A stretch of DNA of 64,000 nt from Arabidopsis thaliana. Lineage: Eukaryota; Streptophyta; Magnoliopsida; Brassicales; Brassicaceae. Position numbers and translations under genes: made by a program. The DNA is taken from positions 13,393,001 to 13,457,000 of the forward strand of contig NC_003075.7 in assembly GCF_000001735.4 (NCBI RefSeq). The letters run 5' to 3'. This document shows positions 52,552-63,792 of this stretch, one piece after another (position 1 is the stretch's first letter; every line of letters begins with the position of its first letter). The notes under the pieces are model-generated. The model saw only the letters and a program-made list of their open reading frames with translations. It did no database searches and was not told where the DNA came from.

Positions 52552-54592
52552 ATGAATCCGGAGGTAAAACATTGAACAATTCTTCATAAATCTCAGAACT
52601 TTGAGCTTTTTTGAATCTTAAAACACGATCGAAGTAAAAAATCGAATTGTTAGATGAAATGGGCAATCGTCATTTTCGCAAATCTGATCCGTATTTGTGA
52701 GATCGGATTCATTGGATCGACTTTGGGGTTTTGCAGGAGCAAAAGATGGAATCTGCATCGGATCTGGGCAAGCTCTTCATTGGCGGGATTTCATGGGACA
52801 CAGATGAAGAACGACTGCAAGAGTATTTTGGCAAGTATGGAGATTTGGTTGAAGCTGTGATCATGAGAGACCGTACTACCGGACGTGCCCGTGGCTTTGG
52901 GTTTATCGTTTTTGCAGATCCTTCTGTTGCCGAGAGAGTCATCATGGACAAACACATCATTGATGGCCGCACGGTTAGTATTCTTGGATCCATTGCTTGA
53001 CAATTCATCTAATTATCAGTCTTGAGTAATCGAGTGTTCTAAAGTCTCGATCTTTCTGTAATGATTCTGTCTTAGAGGTCTTATTGGTCTCGCTGCTCGT
53101 TAATGAGCAACGGATTGTTCTATAATCTCGATCTTTCTGTATTCATGCTCTCTTAGAGATCTGTTTGGTGTCATCCATTAATGAGTTTTAAGCAGCAACG
53201 TTTAGATCTTTCTGTAATCATGCTCTTTTCGAAATCTTCTGTTGTCATTAGCTTCTGGATTTGCTGTTACTGTTATAACTTGTGAGAATGTGTTGTTGCT
53301 TTGTGTTGAAGTGGCAATGTTAGTGTTAGATCAATGAGAAAAGAATGAAAGATCTTTTTTTATTTCTTTGTTGCAGGTCGAGGCGAAGAAAGCTGTCCCG
53401 CGGGATGATCAGCAAGTGCTAAAACGACACGCCAGTCCAATGCACCTTATCTCACCTAGCCATGGTGGTAATGGTGGTGGAGCACGGACAAAGAAGATCT
53501 TTGTTGGAGGTTTACCGTCTAGCATTACTGAGGCCGAGTTCAAGAACTACTTTGATCAGTTTGGTACAATTGCTGATGTTGTGGTAATGTATGATCATAA
53601 TACACAGAGGCCAAGAGGCTTTGGCTTCATCACTTTTGATTCCGAAGAGTCTGTTGATATGGTTCTCCACAAGACCTTTCATGAGCTAAACGGAAAAATG
53701 GTTGAGGTTAAAAGAGCAGTGCCAAAGGAGCTCTCCTCGACTACTCCTAACCGAAGCCCACTTATTGGGTATGGTAACAACTATGGAGTAGTCCCTAATA
53801 GGTCTTCTGCTAATAGCTACTTCAATAGTTTTCCTCCTGGTTATAATAATAATAATCTAGGCTCTGCTGGCCGGTTTAGTCCTATTGGTAGCGGTAGAAA
53901 TGCTTTCTCTAGCTTCGGGCTCGGATTGAATCAAGAACTGAATTTGAATTCAAACTTTGATGGAAACACTCTTGGGTATAGCCGGATCCCTGGCAACCAA
54001 TACTTCAACAGTGCTTCACCAAACCGTTACAACTCTCCAATTGGGTACAACAGAGGAGACTCTGCTTACAACCCGAGCAACAGAGACTTGTGGGGAAACA
54101 GAAGCGATTCCTCTGGTCCAGGTTGGAACTTGGGAGTTTCGGTTGGTAACAACAGAGGAAACTGGGGACTTTCTTCTGTGGTGAGCGATAACAATGGCTA
54201 TGGAAGAAGCTATGGGGCTGGTTCTGGACTTTCGGGGTTATCATTCGCGGGTAATACAAACGGTTTTGATGGCTCTATAGGGGAATTGTATAGAGGCAGC
54301 TCAGTTTATAGCGACTCAACATGGCAGCAGTCAATGCCTCATCATCAGTCTTCTAATGAGTTAGACGGCTTGTCTCGCTCTTATGGCTTTGGTATTGACA
54401 ATGTAGGCTCAGACCCATCAGCCAATGCCTCAGAAGGATACTCCGGAAACTACAATGTCGGAAATAGACAAACACATAGAGGTACACTCATCGATGTCAA
54501 ACTTTTTTCCTTTTGCATCTCATCTGCTACATTTATTTTTGCCTGTTGAAAAGTAATTAGATTGATTAACGTTTTCAGGTATTGAAGCATAG
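52552..54592 (+). CDS. hnRNP/Musashi-like RNA-binding protein with two RRMs
   Basis: Four coding exons: 52552-52563 (only 12 bp, MNPE), 52737-52973, 53377-54481 and 54579-54592 (14 bp, ending GIEA); 455 aa. RRM1 has RNP2 LFIGGI (17-22) and RNP1 RGFGFIVF (56-63); RRM2 has IFVGGL (124-129) and RGFGFITF (163-170). All RNP aromatic residues are kept, so RNA binding is expected. The C-terminal 250 residues are rich in Gly, Asn, Ser and Tyr, a low-complexity prion-like region. Role by family: pre-mRNA processing or mRNA fate; target unknown. An in-frame ATG at 52746 (MESASDLG) could start a protein if the tiny first exon is skipped. Known locus AT4G26650; paralogue AT5G55550. Confidence 0.93.
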
Positions 54593-55753
54593 AAAGAAAT
54601 CGACGAAGAGAAGTGAGAATTGTAGATCAAGAAGAACAGCCATTTCCGTTGCAGAGTTTGAAGAGTTGTTATTTCGATATCAAGTAGAGAAAGAAACCAA
54701 CTTTCTTCATCACAGTGAGTTTCTTGTTTTGTTTTTTTCGTCGTTAGCATCACAAACACAAAAAAGAGAAGTTTATTTTTACTTTAAAAATTCTTACATA
54801 AGATAAGATCAGATTGGTAGCTGCAAAGATACAACATGGATGATAAAAAAAGATTTGGTTTCGTCTCCATAGCAATAACCAGAGATCGTTGATTCTCGAT
54901 CACTATTCTTTAGGTTTCTCTCCTTCTTCTTCCATGATTTCTTGATGTTGTGTGCTCTGTTTGTAACTCTAATTGTTAAAATTTTTTATGTTACAGATTT
55001 TTTTTTTCTTTTGGTTTTTAAACTTTGGATTCGAATTGTTCATGGGAACTTTTGGATTTTTCTATTAGCGTGAGAGAAAACACATTGTGCAAAAGGCTCC
55101 AAAATGATTATTTTGTTACATTTCATACTTTTTACCTTTGGGTTTCTTTTCTCTTCTGCTTACAGTATAATCTATTTATTAAGTACATGTGGTTAATTCA
55201 TGATTTTAAGGTAAAAAAGTAAACAAGCTTATCTTCCAAATTGGATTTGTTTCCAAGAAGACATTGGGGTTGTTACCAAGAATTTGAGAAAGCCTGAATT
55301 ATTGGATCCTTTGACTAAACCAAGACACATTTGGGTCCAGGAAGTGACAATCACATTCACACAAATAATTAACCAATCTTAAACCATGGGACATTGTGAT
55401 TAAGAGCTACAACATCAGTTGAACTTGAACATTATGAGACTACATCTTGAGCATTAGCACTAGCATTGGAAGTTAATGGGCTTCAGGCCCACTAAGTAAG
55501 TTTTCAGCCTAAGCAATATCTTCAATAATGATTTTTTATTTATTTAGGATATTTACTTTTAAAAATGTAAAAACAAAAAGACAATAAAAGTTTGTTGACA
55601 AAAGAAAAAAAGGTTCAAAAGTCCCAACGGTCGAATCGAAATTCAGACAGTTCAAAAAGCCGCTCTCCATCTCCTTCTCTCTTACAGAACATAATCAGAT
55701 CTCTCTTGCTCTCTCACCCTCACTCTCACTCTCACTCTCATTGTCTGAAAACC
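54593..55753. other. Spacer upstream of the kinesin-like gene
   Basis: Contains the 3' UTR of the RRM gene and the promoter of the kinesin-like gene. An inverted site II pair, TGGGCT and GGCCCA, lies at 55477-55491. Confidence 0.45.
55623..55633 (+). promoter_or_regulatory. MSA-like mitotic element
   Basis: CCCAACGGTCG matches the M-phase-specific activator consensus YCYAACGGYYA at all but the last base; the AACGG core is at 55626-55630, about 125 bp before the ATG. MSA sites bind three-repeat MYB factors that drive G2/M genes. Confidence 0.5.
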
Positions 55754-58700
55754 ATGAAGTCTCCGGCGATATTAAGCGAGAACAGGTTCCTAGGCAGCAT
55801 TACAAGTTCTTCCATCCGAAATCTGCTTCCAAAATCTATCTCAGGGAAGCAGAAACCAATCATCCAAAACCCAGATACTAAGATTCCCAGATCCAACGAC
55901 GAGAACGCGATTCCTGTAGATCCAAACCAAAAGGCTAGCGATCATCACACCGCTCTTCAGTTCACGAAGCAATCTGACTCAAAGGATGGTAATTTCGGAG
56001 AGCCAATTAAGGTACTTCCATAACTCAAAAACCTTCTAAATTTGCTTTGTAGTTGCTTAAGCTTGTATGATCAGTTATAGTATCAGAGTGGATTTCCACT
56101 AATTACAGAGAGATCCTTTGGAAACTTTTAACAGGACAATAAAATGGGACAAAGCACTTTTGCTGAAGACAAGCGCAGTCTTCTGGATTCACCATTAAAG
56201 GTTGAATCAAGGAGTATACTTTCTAGAAGAACCAATTCAGTGCCTAGTGAAATTAAAGAGGAAGATGACGACGACTCATTGGGTGATCAGATTCGTGAAC
56301 TAAAGGTCTTGTTTTTTGTTACTGTCATATAGCTGCAAATATCATCTGTTACATATTTGATGTGAGTTTGTTGTATATACTGACATTTGAGGAATCAATG
56401 TTTTGTAATTTGGTTGGTTACAGGAAGAGCTCATAAGAACAAAGTCGGATGGGTACAACAAAGCTGATGCAAGTAAGAGTGGACACTTTGCACGTGACAG
56501 TTTAAGTCAATTGAGAGTCAGTATCAACAAATCTTTACTCATGTCGTGTCCAAAAAGAGATGAATCTGAGGGAAAAGAGGTGATCGTGGATGGTGAAGAT
56601 GTGCTGGAATTGAATAAACATATTGAGAAGCTTCACGGTTCTTATGATTCTGTTCACTCCTCATTTGCAAGTGCTTCATGCTATGAAGCCGACTCGATGA
56701 GTGGAGATGATGAGGATGTCTGCTCAGAAGACTTGGAGAAACCAATGCATGGAAACCATAAAGATGTTGACTTTGTAGATAATGATCCAAGCCAGCTCGA
56801 CAATGTTGAATTCGATACAACGGGTAGTGGCATTTCAATCAGATCACAGCTTCCTAGTTGCGTTCTAGAAGAGCCAATTTTCTCAGAATCTCCAAAGTTT
56901 AAGAATGTTCAGAAGAGTGTAGCTGCATCGACAAAGTTTTCAGCAAATCCTAGGAATGTGTCTGAAAGCTCCAACATTGGAGACATGAAAGTCAATCAGA
57001 TTAGCCCGTGTATGTCAAAGAAGGTTTCAGGTCCTACAGATTCTCTAGCTGCTAGTCTTCAGAGAGGGCTGCAAATTATAGACTATCACCAAGGGAGCTC
57101 ACTATCAAAAAGTTCATCTGTTTCCTTCTCTTTTGGCCATATGGCATTGAAACCTTGCGCAGAAGGTGAGAATCTTAATGCTTCAGTCCAATCTTTTAGA
57201 AAAGATAAAGCTTCAGAAGGTGGATTGTCGTCGATTCTCCTATGTCTTTCATGTAGAAAGAAAGTTGACCAAGAAGCTGAAGTATGTCCACAAAACCTGA
57301 GATATTTGCCTACTTTCTCTATAGCTTTAATTTTGGTAATTCTGTTTCGTTACTTATCTTATAATCTCTTCTATATCAGGTAACAGAAGAAGCTGGTTCA
57401 AACGAAAAACATCTCAAGAACATGTGTATGGAGCAAGCAGCTAAAATTGAGGAGCTAACTCTCCTGGTAAAAACCTTGTAAACTTTAAAGAATATTAGTG
57501 TTATAAAACCTTGAATCAGATTTTCAAAAATTAGTTTTGATAATTCTTAACTTAGACCAATATACAACATAGCTGTGGAAGAGCCTGTGAAGTTACCAGT
57601 TGAGTTTCATTGACGATATTTGACAAGAATGGCAATCTAAATTGAATAAACTGTGTTGTGGCCTTGTTTGCAGCTTAGGAAATCAGATGATGGAGAAGAT
57701 GGAACAGAGTTCATCAAAGAAACATATGAGACGAAACAAATTAGTGAAGAGTTTGGAAAAACAAACTTTGAGGTAAGTGAAAAGGAAGCTCTTCTCAAGG
57801 AGATTGCAGACCTAAAGAGCAAGCTGCAGCCTACTAAGTCCACAGACAATCTGAGATCCTCGTTACTACTACGATCCATTCAAATGCGCAAAAGCATTGA
57901 TGTTAGCAGGAATGGTGAGAACAGTGATGATCTAGCGAAAGAAAGGGAGATGTGGACAGAAATGGAGAGTGAGTGGATATCCTTAACAGATGATCTCAGA
58001 ATGGATATCGATAACCATCGCAGTCGAGCTGAGAATCTAGAGTTTGAGCTCAAGCAAGAGAAGCTAGCCACTGAAGAGTTGAATGACGCGCTCACTAGAG
58101 CTGTGCTTGGCCACAGTAGATTCATAGAGCAGTACACAGAGCTGCAGGAGACGTACAATGAACTTGGGGAGAAGCACAGTGTGATGATGGCTGGAATAAC
58201 AGATGTAAAGAAAGCAGCATCCAAGGCCGCTATGAACGGCCGCCATGGAAAGCGTTTTGCCAAAGCCTTTTCAGATGAGCTTTCTGCCATCAGAGCTGAG
58301 AAAGAGAAAGAAAGAGAGCTCTTGAAGAAGGAGAACAAGAACCTAAGAACTCAGCTGCGAGATACAGCTGAAGCAGTCCAAGCTGCTGGTGAACTACTTG
58401 TCAGACTTAGAGAATCTGAACAGGCCTTACAAGTCTCTGAGGTAAACTAAGCTCATTCATAAGATCATAACACTCTCATGTGGAAAATCTTGGTTTCATT
58501 AAATGGCTAAACTTGAACTCAAACCATCATTGCAGGAACGATTCAGCGTGGTGGAAGAAGAGAAAGAGAGGCTGAAGAAGCAAATGGAGCAACTAAAGAG
58601 CAAACACAAGACAGAAATAGGGACAATGAAGCAATACTTAGCAGAGAGTAAATTACCAGGATCTGCATTGTTGCAGCCATGGTACAAAGATGAGGAAGAT

Positions 58701-58814
58701 GAAATAGAACAAGTATCAGAACATGAAACCGGAGCTGTCAGTTTCGATGACTACGAGGATGATCAGGCTTGGAGAGCAGAGTTTGGAGCTACATATCAAG
58801 ACCACCATTACTAG
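55754..58814 (+). CDS. Motor-less kinesin-12-like coiled-coil protein
   Basis: Six exons: 55754-56011, 56135-56305, 56424-57281, 57380-57466, 57674-58441 and 58536-58814; 806 aa. No P-loop motor domain is present, so the common name kinesin-like refers to similarity with the tails of phragmoplast kinesins (PAKRP1 group). The first ~470 residues are Ser-rich and probably disordered; a CLSC motif occurs before residue 370. The C-terminal part (about 480-770) is a long coiled coil rich in Glu, Lys and Leu (LLKEIADLKSKLQP, ENLEFELKQEKLATEELNDAL, VVEEEKERLKKQMEQLKSK), followed by an acidic tail. Probable role: a scaffold or microtubule-linked factor in cell division, in line with the MSA-like site upstream. 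Known locus AT4G26660; paralogue AT5G55520. Confidence 0.9.
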
Positions 58815-59256
58815 TCTTTGTTTCAGACAAACGACCCTTCTCGGGTCATTTACTATGATCCTCCTTAGTACTTTTGTACTGTTATCTTTCATTTTGTTGT
58901 TCTATTGTATCTGCCATTATTGAACCGCTAAAAAGATTTGTAACGGTTGGAAACATTTTTACATGTATTGATTGATTCATCTTTTCCTGAATTCCAGTGA
59001 AATTCCCAGAAGAACAGAAATCTAACTGAAACCGCAAGAACTTACTGTAAGCCCAATTCTGTTAATGATAATGTTAAATGGGCTATAAAATGAGCCCCGT
59101 CATCAGCCGCTGAAGTGAAACGCATCGTTTAGTATCGTCGTCTTCTGGGGAAAATATCTTTTTTTTTAAACACTATCAATTCGACTGGAAAAAGGATATT
59201 TCCAGATTAGGTAGAGAGAGAGCAAAAGTACTTTCATTCAGACTTCAGTTTAAGCT
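58815..59256. other. Spacer with the PRAT gene promoter
   Basis: Contains the kinesin-like 3' UTR and the promoter of the Tim17-type gene; TATAAAA at 59084-59090 directly follows a TGGGC motif and lies about 170 bp before the ATG. Confidence 0.5.
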
Positions 59257-60579
59257 ATGGCGGCGAACGATTCTTCAAATGCTATTGACATCGACGGGAA
59301 TCTCGACTCCGATTCGAATCTTAACACTGACGGTGACGAAGCGACCGATAATGATTCCTCGAAGGCATTGGTTACTATCCCTGCTCCAGCCGTTTGTCTT
59401 TTCCGGTTCGCCGGAGATGCTGCTGGTGGCGCCGTTATGGGCTCTATCTTCGGATATGGTGCTCTTCTTCTTTCTATTTTGTTTCTTCTATTGCTTGGTT
59501 TTATCTGCTATTGCTTTACTCTCTGATAGTGAATTGAGAATTACTGGCAAACAATTGAGTTTGTACTCTTTTCTTCATTTAAGTTGATTTCAAAACATGT
59601 TTCGTGGATAAGGGTTTGAGAAATCATAGTTGTTTTAGCAGACTAGCCTTTTGAGTTATTTTCAGGAGTAATCTAGATTTAGGGGATTCAACATTCCTCA
59701 AGTTTGGTTATGTTTTGCTCCTGGAAGCTATAGAATTGAATTAGCTTAGTTTTCATTAAAGAGCGTCAATGTGATAAGATTGGCTACTGATTTGATTACG
59801 ATGATGGAATTGTGAAATATTATCTCACTATATAAGTTGGGATTCAGGTTCAGGATTGTTCAAGAAGAAAGGCTTCAAAGGATCATTTGCAGATGCAGGG
59901 CAGTCTGCTAAGGTACCCCTCATCTTTATGCTATAGCATATATATGCTTATTGTTCCAAGAAACTGAGTAATTTGCTAATTTTTTGTTCAAGACTTTTGC
60001 TGTTTTATCTGGAGTCCACAGTTTGGTTGTTTGCCTTCTGAAGCAAATCCGAGGCAAAGATGACGGTGAGACTCTTCAGATTGCTTCCTTCTTGTGTAAA
60101 TGATTAGTTTTTACATGAACTTGTAATCTCTCTCCTACTTATATTGCTTTTGTTCTTTTTTTACAGCCATTAATGTTGGAGTAGCAGGGTGTTGCACTGG
60201 TCTTGCTCTTAGTTTCCCTGGTAATCCAAATCCATTATGCTCATTCTGATTTCTACTTTGGCGTTATGTATCATATCAAAGATGCAATCATCACAGAGAG
60301 GAGAGCTAATAGATTCTTTCTTATATGGCCTTTTTTACAGGTGCTCCACAGGCTCTTCTACAGAGTTGTCTCACGTTTGGGGCATTCTCTTTTATTCTTG
60401 AGGGACTCAACAAAAGACAAACAGCTTTGGCACACTCGGTCTCGTTGAGACACCAAACCGGACTGTTCCAAGATCATCATCGTGCTTTACCACTCTCTCT
60501 TGCTCTCCCGATCCCTGAAGAAATCAAAGGAGCCTTTTCTTCTTTCTGCAAGTCCTTAGCTAAACCAAGGAAGTTCTAA
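59257..60579 (+). CDS. HP20: Tim17/22/23 (PRAT) family membrane protein, HP20-type
   Basis: Five exons: 59257-59458, 59848-59912, 59993-60065, 60167-60220 and 60341-60579; 210 aa. An acidic N-terminus (about 1-40) is followed by a Tim17-type region with Gly-rich hydrophobic segments: [72 protein letters not shown] and the [11 protein letters not shown] segment. The G-x2-G-rich TM packing is typical of protein and amino-acid transporters of this family. The family member at this position (AT4G26670) was reported as HP20, an inner-envelope import component for precursors without transit peptides; I recall this name rather than derive it. Paralogue AT5G55510 (HP22). Confidence 0.9.
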
Positions 60580-60934
60580 TCTCGTCTTATTATTCTCCCT
60601 TTCTTGTGTCTTAGGCTCTCTCTATGTAGATGTAAAATTTTCCCGCTTTTGTTGTACTTTGTGAGACATGTTTTGTGAAAGGCTTTTTGCAAGAGCCAAT
60701 TTGAAGAGAAAAAGAGTTGTGTACTTTTTGCTTTATTGAATACGATCTTTACTTTAGACTTTACTACTTCAAATCAATTACATTTGTATATCACGTTCTT
60801 AATTTCGCTCCGAAAAGGTAAGACAATGATCACAATTCTCCAATGATATTAGGACCAAAACTTTGTATCTGAAACCAGTTACAGTAATTTCTTATGACAT
60901 TGTTTCTTTAAGGAATCTCAATGTAAATCTGAAA
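60580..60934. other. Convergent 3' ends
   Basis: Short spacer between the PRAT gene and the 61-aa protein gene, which point at each other; it holds both 3' UTRs. Confidence 0.5.
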
Positions 60935-61120
60935 TCACTTGCCTTGTTTCTGCCTGAGGCGTTCTTTGACAAAATCATTACGGGCTTTAGTACGAGCTTG
61001 CTGAGGAGCAACGTTGAGATACGAAAAATGGATTCCAATGGCGAAAAGAGCAGCCCCTGAGGCAAAAAATGCCACCGTCATTGCCAGTTTTCTTTGTGAA
61101 GATGGATAGCAAAACGACAT
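60935..61120 (-). CDS. Small single-TM protein, 61 aa
   Basis: Starts MSFCYPSSQRKLAMTVAF and ends KARNDFVKERLRQKQGK with a TGA stop. One hydrophobic segment (about residues 13-33, LAMTVAFFASGAALFAIGIHF) is followed by a strongly basic C-terminal helix. The layout resembles small assembly factors or subunits of organelle inner-membrane complexes, but I do not recognise the family. The frame stays open to an ATG at 61207, yet TTGTAG just before 61155 looks like a leader splice acceptor, so the internal ATG is preferred. The spacing from the PRAT gene and the presence of a leader intron support a real gene. Confidence 0.65.
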   Translation of the reverse strand: MSFCYPSSQRKLAMTVAFFASGAALFAIGIHFSYLNVAPQQARTKARNDFVKERLRQKQGK

Positions 61121-61556
61121 CCTCAAAGCTATCAACTCTTCGTTTGCTACAAATTCAAGGTTTCTGTGTTCAATAAAACAAGATGTAATCACACGGAAAC
61201 GAAACAACTAGGAAGAGAGACGAGACACAAGGGTGAAAGAGGAGAAACTTTCTAAGACACATTTCATCGAACAGTTTGTGTGCTTGTCTATTTTTCTTAA
61301 AACCTCAAATTCAGTTGCTATAAATTGCACGCTTATTGAAACGAGTTATGTAGTAATGAGAAAAACTGTACCTGTTTTTTTTAAAGTTTTAACCATAAGA
61401 GGGGAAGTCCCGAGTTTCAGCGGCAAAAGACACGTACGGCACAGTACGAGGATTCATAGATCTTCAGACAGCAGTTAATTAACTACCTTCGATGATGTTC
61501 CGACAAATTTGGCAAAGACACGCTTTGTAGTAAAACGAATCAGTATGCATCACAAT
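61121..61556. other. Divergent promoter region
   Basis: Lies between the 61-aa protein gene (minus) and the tRNA and PPR genes (plus). No other feature is clear. Confidence 0.4.
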
Positions 61557-61629
61557 GGGGATGTAGCTCAGATGGTAGAGCGCTCGCTTAGCATGCGAGA
61601 GGCACGGGGATCGATACCCCGCATCTCCA
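61557..61629 (+). tRNA. tRNA-Ala (AGC)
   Basis: 73-nt cloverleaf without intron. Acceptor arm GGGGATG pairs with CATCTCC and has the G3:U70 wobble pair that marks tRNA-Ala; discriminator base is A. D-loop TAGCTCAGATGGTAGAGC forms box A, T-arm GGGGATCGATACCCC contains box B. Anticodon loop TTAGCAT gives anticodon AGC at 61590-61592. A short T run at 61632-61635 can end Pol III transcription. Same strand as, and 223 bp before, the PPR start. Confidence 0.96.
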
Positions 61630-61852
61630 TATTTTATGTTGATATCATTTTTCAAGGGCCCATAGAAAGCCTACCAAATGAAAATAATTTTAATTTCAAA
61701 TTTTGTTCATCGTTTAATCTCTCTACCTCCTTCTCCGGCGACAATCTGCGTGACTCCGTTCCCGAAGCTATTTATCTTATTGGAATTCTCTGCTCGGATT
61801 CATTTTCTGCTGTAACAGTCTCTTGTGAAATCTGCTTTTGTTGTAAATCACG

Positions 61853-63418
61853 ATGATTCGCATAAGCATCGGAGTTAATCGCCGTCTGCGTTATCAATTC
61901 TCAAGTTTTGCTGGCTACAGTGGATCTGAAAACCCTAGGCTCTTTAAAACTCTCGGCGCTGCAAACACCCCGATTCCTCACAGAAGGAATCCTGAACCTA
62001 AAGGCCAAGATCTTGATTTCGTCAATGTTGCTCATAGCCACCTGATTCAATCTGATTGGGATAAGCTAAATAAGCTATCAGACCACTTGGATTCATTTAG
62101 GGTCAAGAACGTATTACTGAAGATACAGAAAGATTATCTTCTTTCTCTTGAATTCTTCAATTGGGCGAAAACCCGAAACCCAGGTTCTCACTCTCTTGAA
62201 ACCCATGCTATAGTTCTTCACACTCTCACTAAAAACCGCAAGTTCAAGTCTGCAGAGTCCATTTTGAGAGATGTACTTGTAAATGGTGGTGTGGATTTGC
62301 CTGCCAAAGTATTTGATGCTTTGTTGTATTCGTACCGGGAATGTGATTCTACGCCTAGAGTGTTTGATTCACTCTTCAAAACTTTTGCTCATTTGAAGAA
62401 ATTCAGAAATGCTACAGATACTTTTATGCAGATGAAGGATTATGGGTTTCTTCCAACTGTTGAATCTTGCAATGCTTACATGAGTTCATTACTTGGTCAA
62501 GGGAGGGTGGATATTGCTTTGAGGTTTTACAGAGAAATGCGGCGGTGTAAGATATCTCCAAACCCATACACTCTCAACATGGTAATGTCAGGTTATTGTA
62601 GGTCTGGAAAACTTGACAAGGGCATTGAGTTACTACAAGACATGGAAAGATTGGGTTTTCGGGCTACAGATGTGTCGTATAATACTTTGATAGCCGGACA
62701 TTGCGAAAAGGGTCTTTTGAGCTCAGCTTTGAAGCTTAAGAACATGATGGGAAAGAGTGGTCTGCAGCCTAATGTGGTTACTTTTAACACTCTCATCCAT
62801 GGGTTTTGCAGAGCTATGAAGTTACAAGAAGCTAGTAAGGTTTTCGGTGAGATGAAAGCGGTCAACGTGGCTCCCAACACTGTCACGTATAACACGTTGA
62901 TTAATGGGTACAGCCAACAGGGTGATCACGAAATGGCGTTCCGGTTTTATGAAGATATGGTCTGCAACGGGATTCAACGTGACATTTTGACGTACAACGC
63001 GTTGATATTTGGACTATGCAAACAAGCTAAGACGAGGAAAGCTGCACAGTTTGTTAAAGAACTCGACAAAGAGAATTTGGTGCCAAACTCGTCAACCTTT
63101 TCTGCGCTAATAATGGGACAATGCGTGAGGAAAAATGCAGACCGTGGTTTTGAACTGTACAAAAGCATGATTAGGAGTGGTTGCCATCCGAATGAACAAA
63201 CATTCAACATGCTGGTTTCTGCCTTCTGTAGGAATGAGGATTTTGATGGAGCATCTCAAGTGCTAAGGGAAATGGTCAGAAGATCAATTCCTCTTGATTC
63301 AAGGACTGTTCATCAGGTCTGCAATGGACTTAAGCATCAAGGGAAAGACCAACTTGTGAAAAAGTTGTTACAGGAGATGGAAGGGAAAAAGTTTCTACAA
63401 GAATCTTTTAATAACTGA
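61853..63418 (+). CDS. P-type pentatricopeptide repeat protein
   Basis: Single exon, 521 aa, as usual for plant PPR genes. The N-terminus (MIRISIGVNRRLRYQFSSFAGYSGS) is Arg/Ser-rich with no acidic residue in the first 25, a mitochondrial presequence type. About nine to ten 35-residue P motifs follow from around residue 190, such as NVVTFNTLIHGFCRAMKLQEASKVF and NTVTYNTLINGYSQQGDHEMAFRF. No E or DYW domain, so RNA stabilisation, splicing or processing is more likely than editing. The start was chosen as the first ATG of the open frame after the tRNA; a stop precedes it in frame. Known locus AT4G26680. Confidence 0.94.
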   Translation: MIRISIGVNRRLRYQFSSFAGYSGSENPRLFKTLGAANTPIPHRRNPEPKGQDLDFVNVAHSHLIQSDWDKLNKLSDHLDSFRVKNVLLKIQKDYLLSLEFFNWAKTRNPGSHSLETHAIVLHTLTKNRKFKSAESILRDVLVNGGVDLPAKVFDALLYSYRECDSTPRVFDSLFKTFAHLKKFRNATDTFMQMKDYGFLPTVESCNAYMSSLLGQGRVDIALRFYREMRRCKISPNPYTLNMVMSGYCRSGKLDKGIELLQDMERLGFRATDVSYNTLIAGHCEKGLLSSALKLKNMMGKSGLQPNVVTFNTLIHGFCRAMKLQEASKVFGEMKAVNVAPNTVTYNTLINGYSQQGDHEMAFRFYEDMVCNGIQRDILTYNALIFGLCKQAKTRKAAQFVKELDKENLVPNSSTFSALIMGQCVRKNADRGFELYKSMIRSGCHPNEQTFNMLVSAFCRNEDFDGASQVLREMVRRSIPLDSRTVHQVCNGLKHQGKDQLVKKLLQEMEGKKFLQESFNN

Positions 63419-63792
63419 GAAGCAGAAGGTATTAACCAAAAAAAAATCAATTTCTTTTATTCAGTGGAAAAAGAGATTGATCGTGTTTATAAAGGATACA
63501 GTCTCATAAATATTATAAGAGTATATGATACAACAACAAATGAATATCTCAAATGAATCCGAGGGAAAGTCACACTCAAAGAATAACCTGTTGTTTTTTG
63601 GACAGAACTAGAATATAAGCAGACGACATGCATAGAGAAGTCGTCACTGCAAATAAACAGAAGGTTGTCACGAAGACTCGCTAGCGGAAAAATTTTATGG
63701 TTCTGGCTGTTAAGATTTGACTGAGTCACACACAGGGAAATCTTACGAGGGTGGAAGACATTATCAACAGAGGAGATGAGATCAAGGGTTGA
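63419..63792. other. Convergent 3' ends of the PPR gene and SHV3
   Basis: Short spacer with both 3' UTRs; no further gene. Confidence 0.5.

Noticed and set aside
57540..57600. Possible extra exon in the kinesin-like gene
   Set aside because: Joining 57466 directly to 57674 keeps the frame and gives a full coherent protein of 806 aa.
61509..61856. 115-aa + strand ORF before the PPR gene
   Set aside because: It runs straight through the tRNA-Ala gene; not a protein gene.
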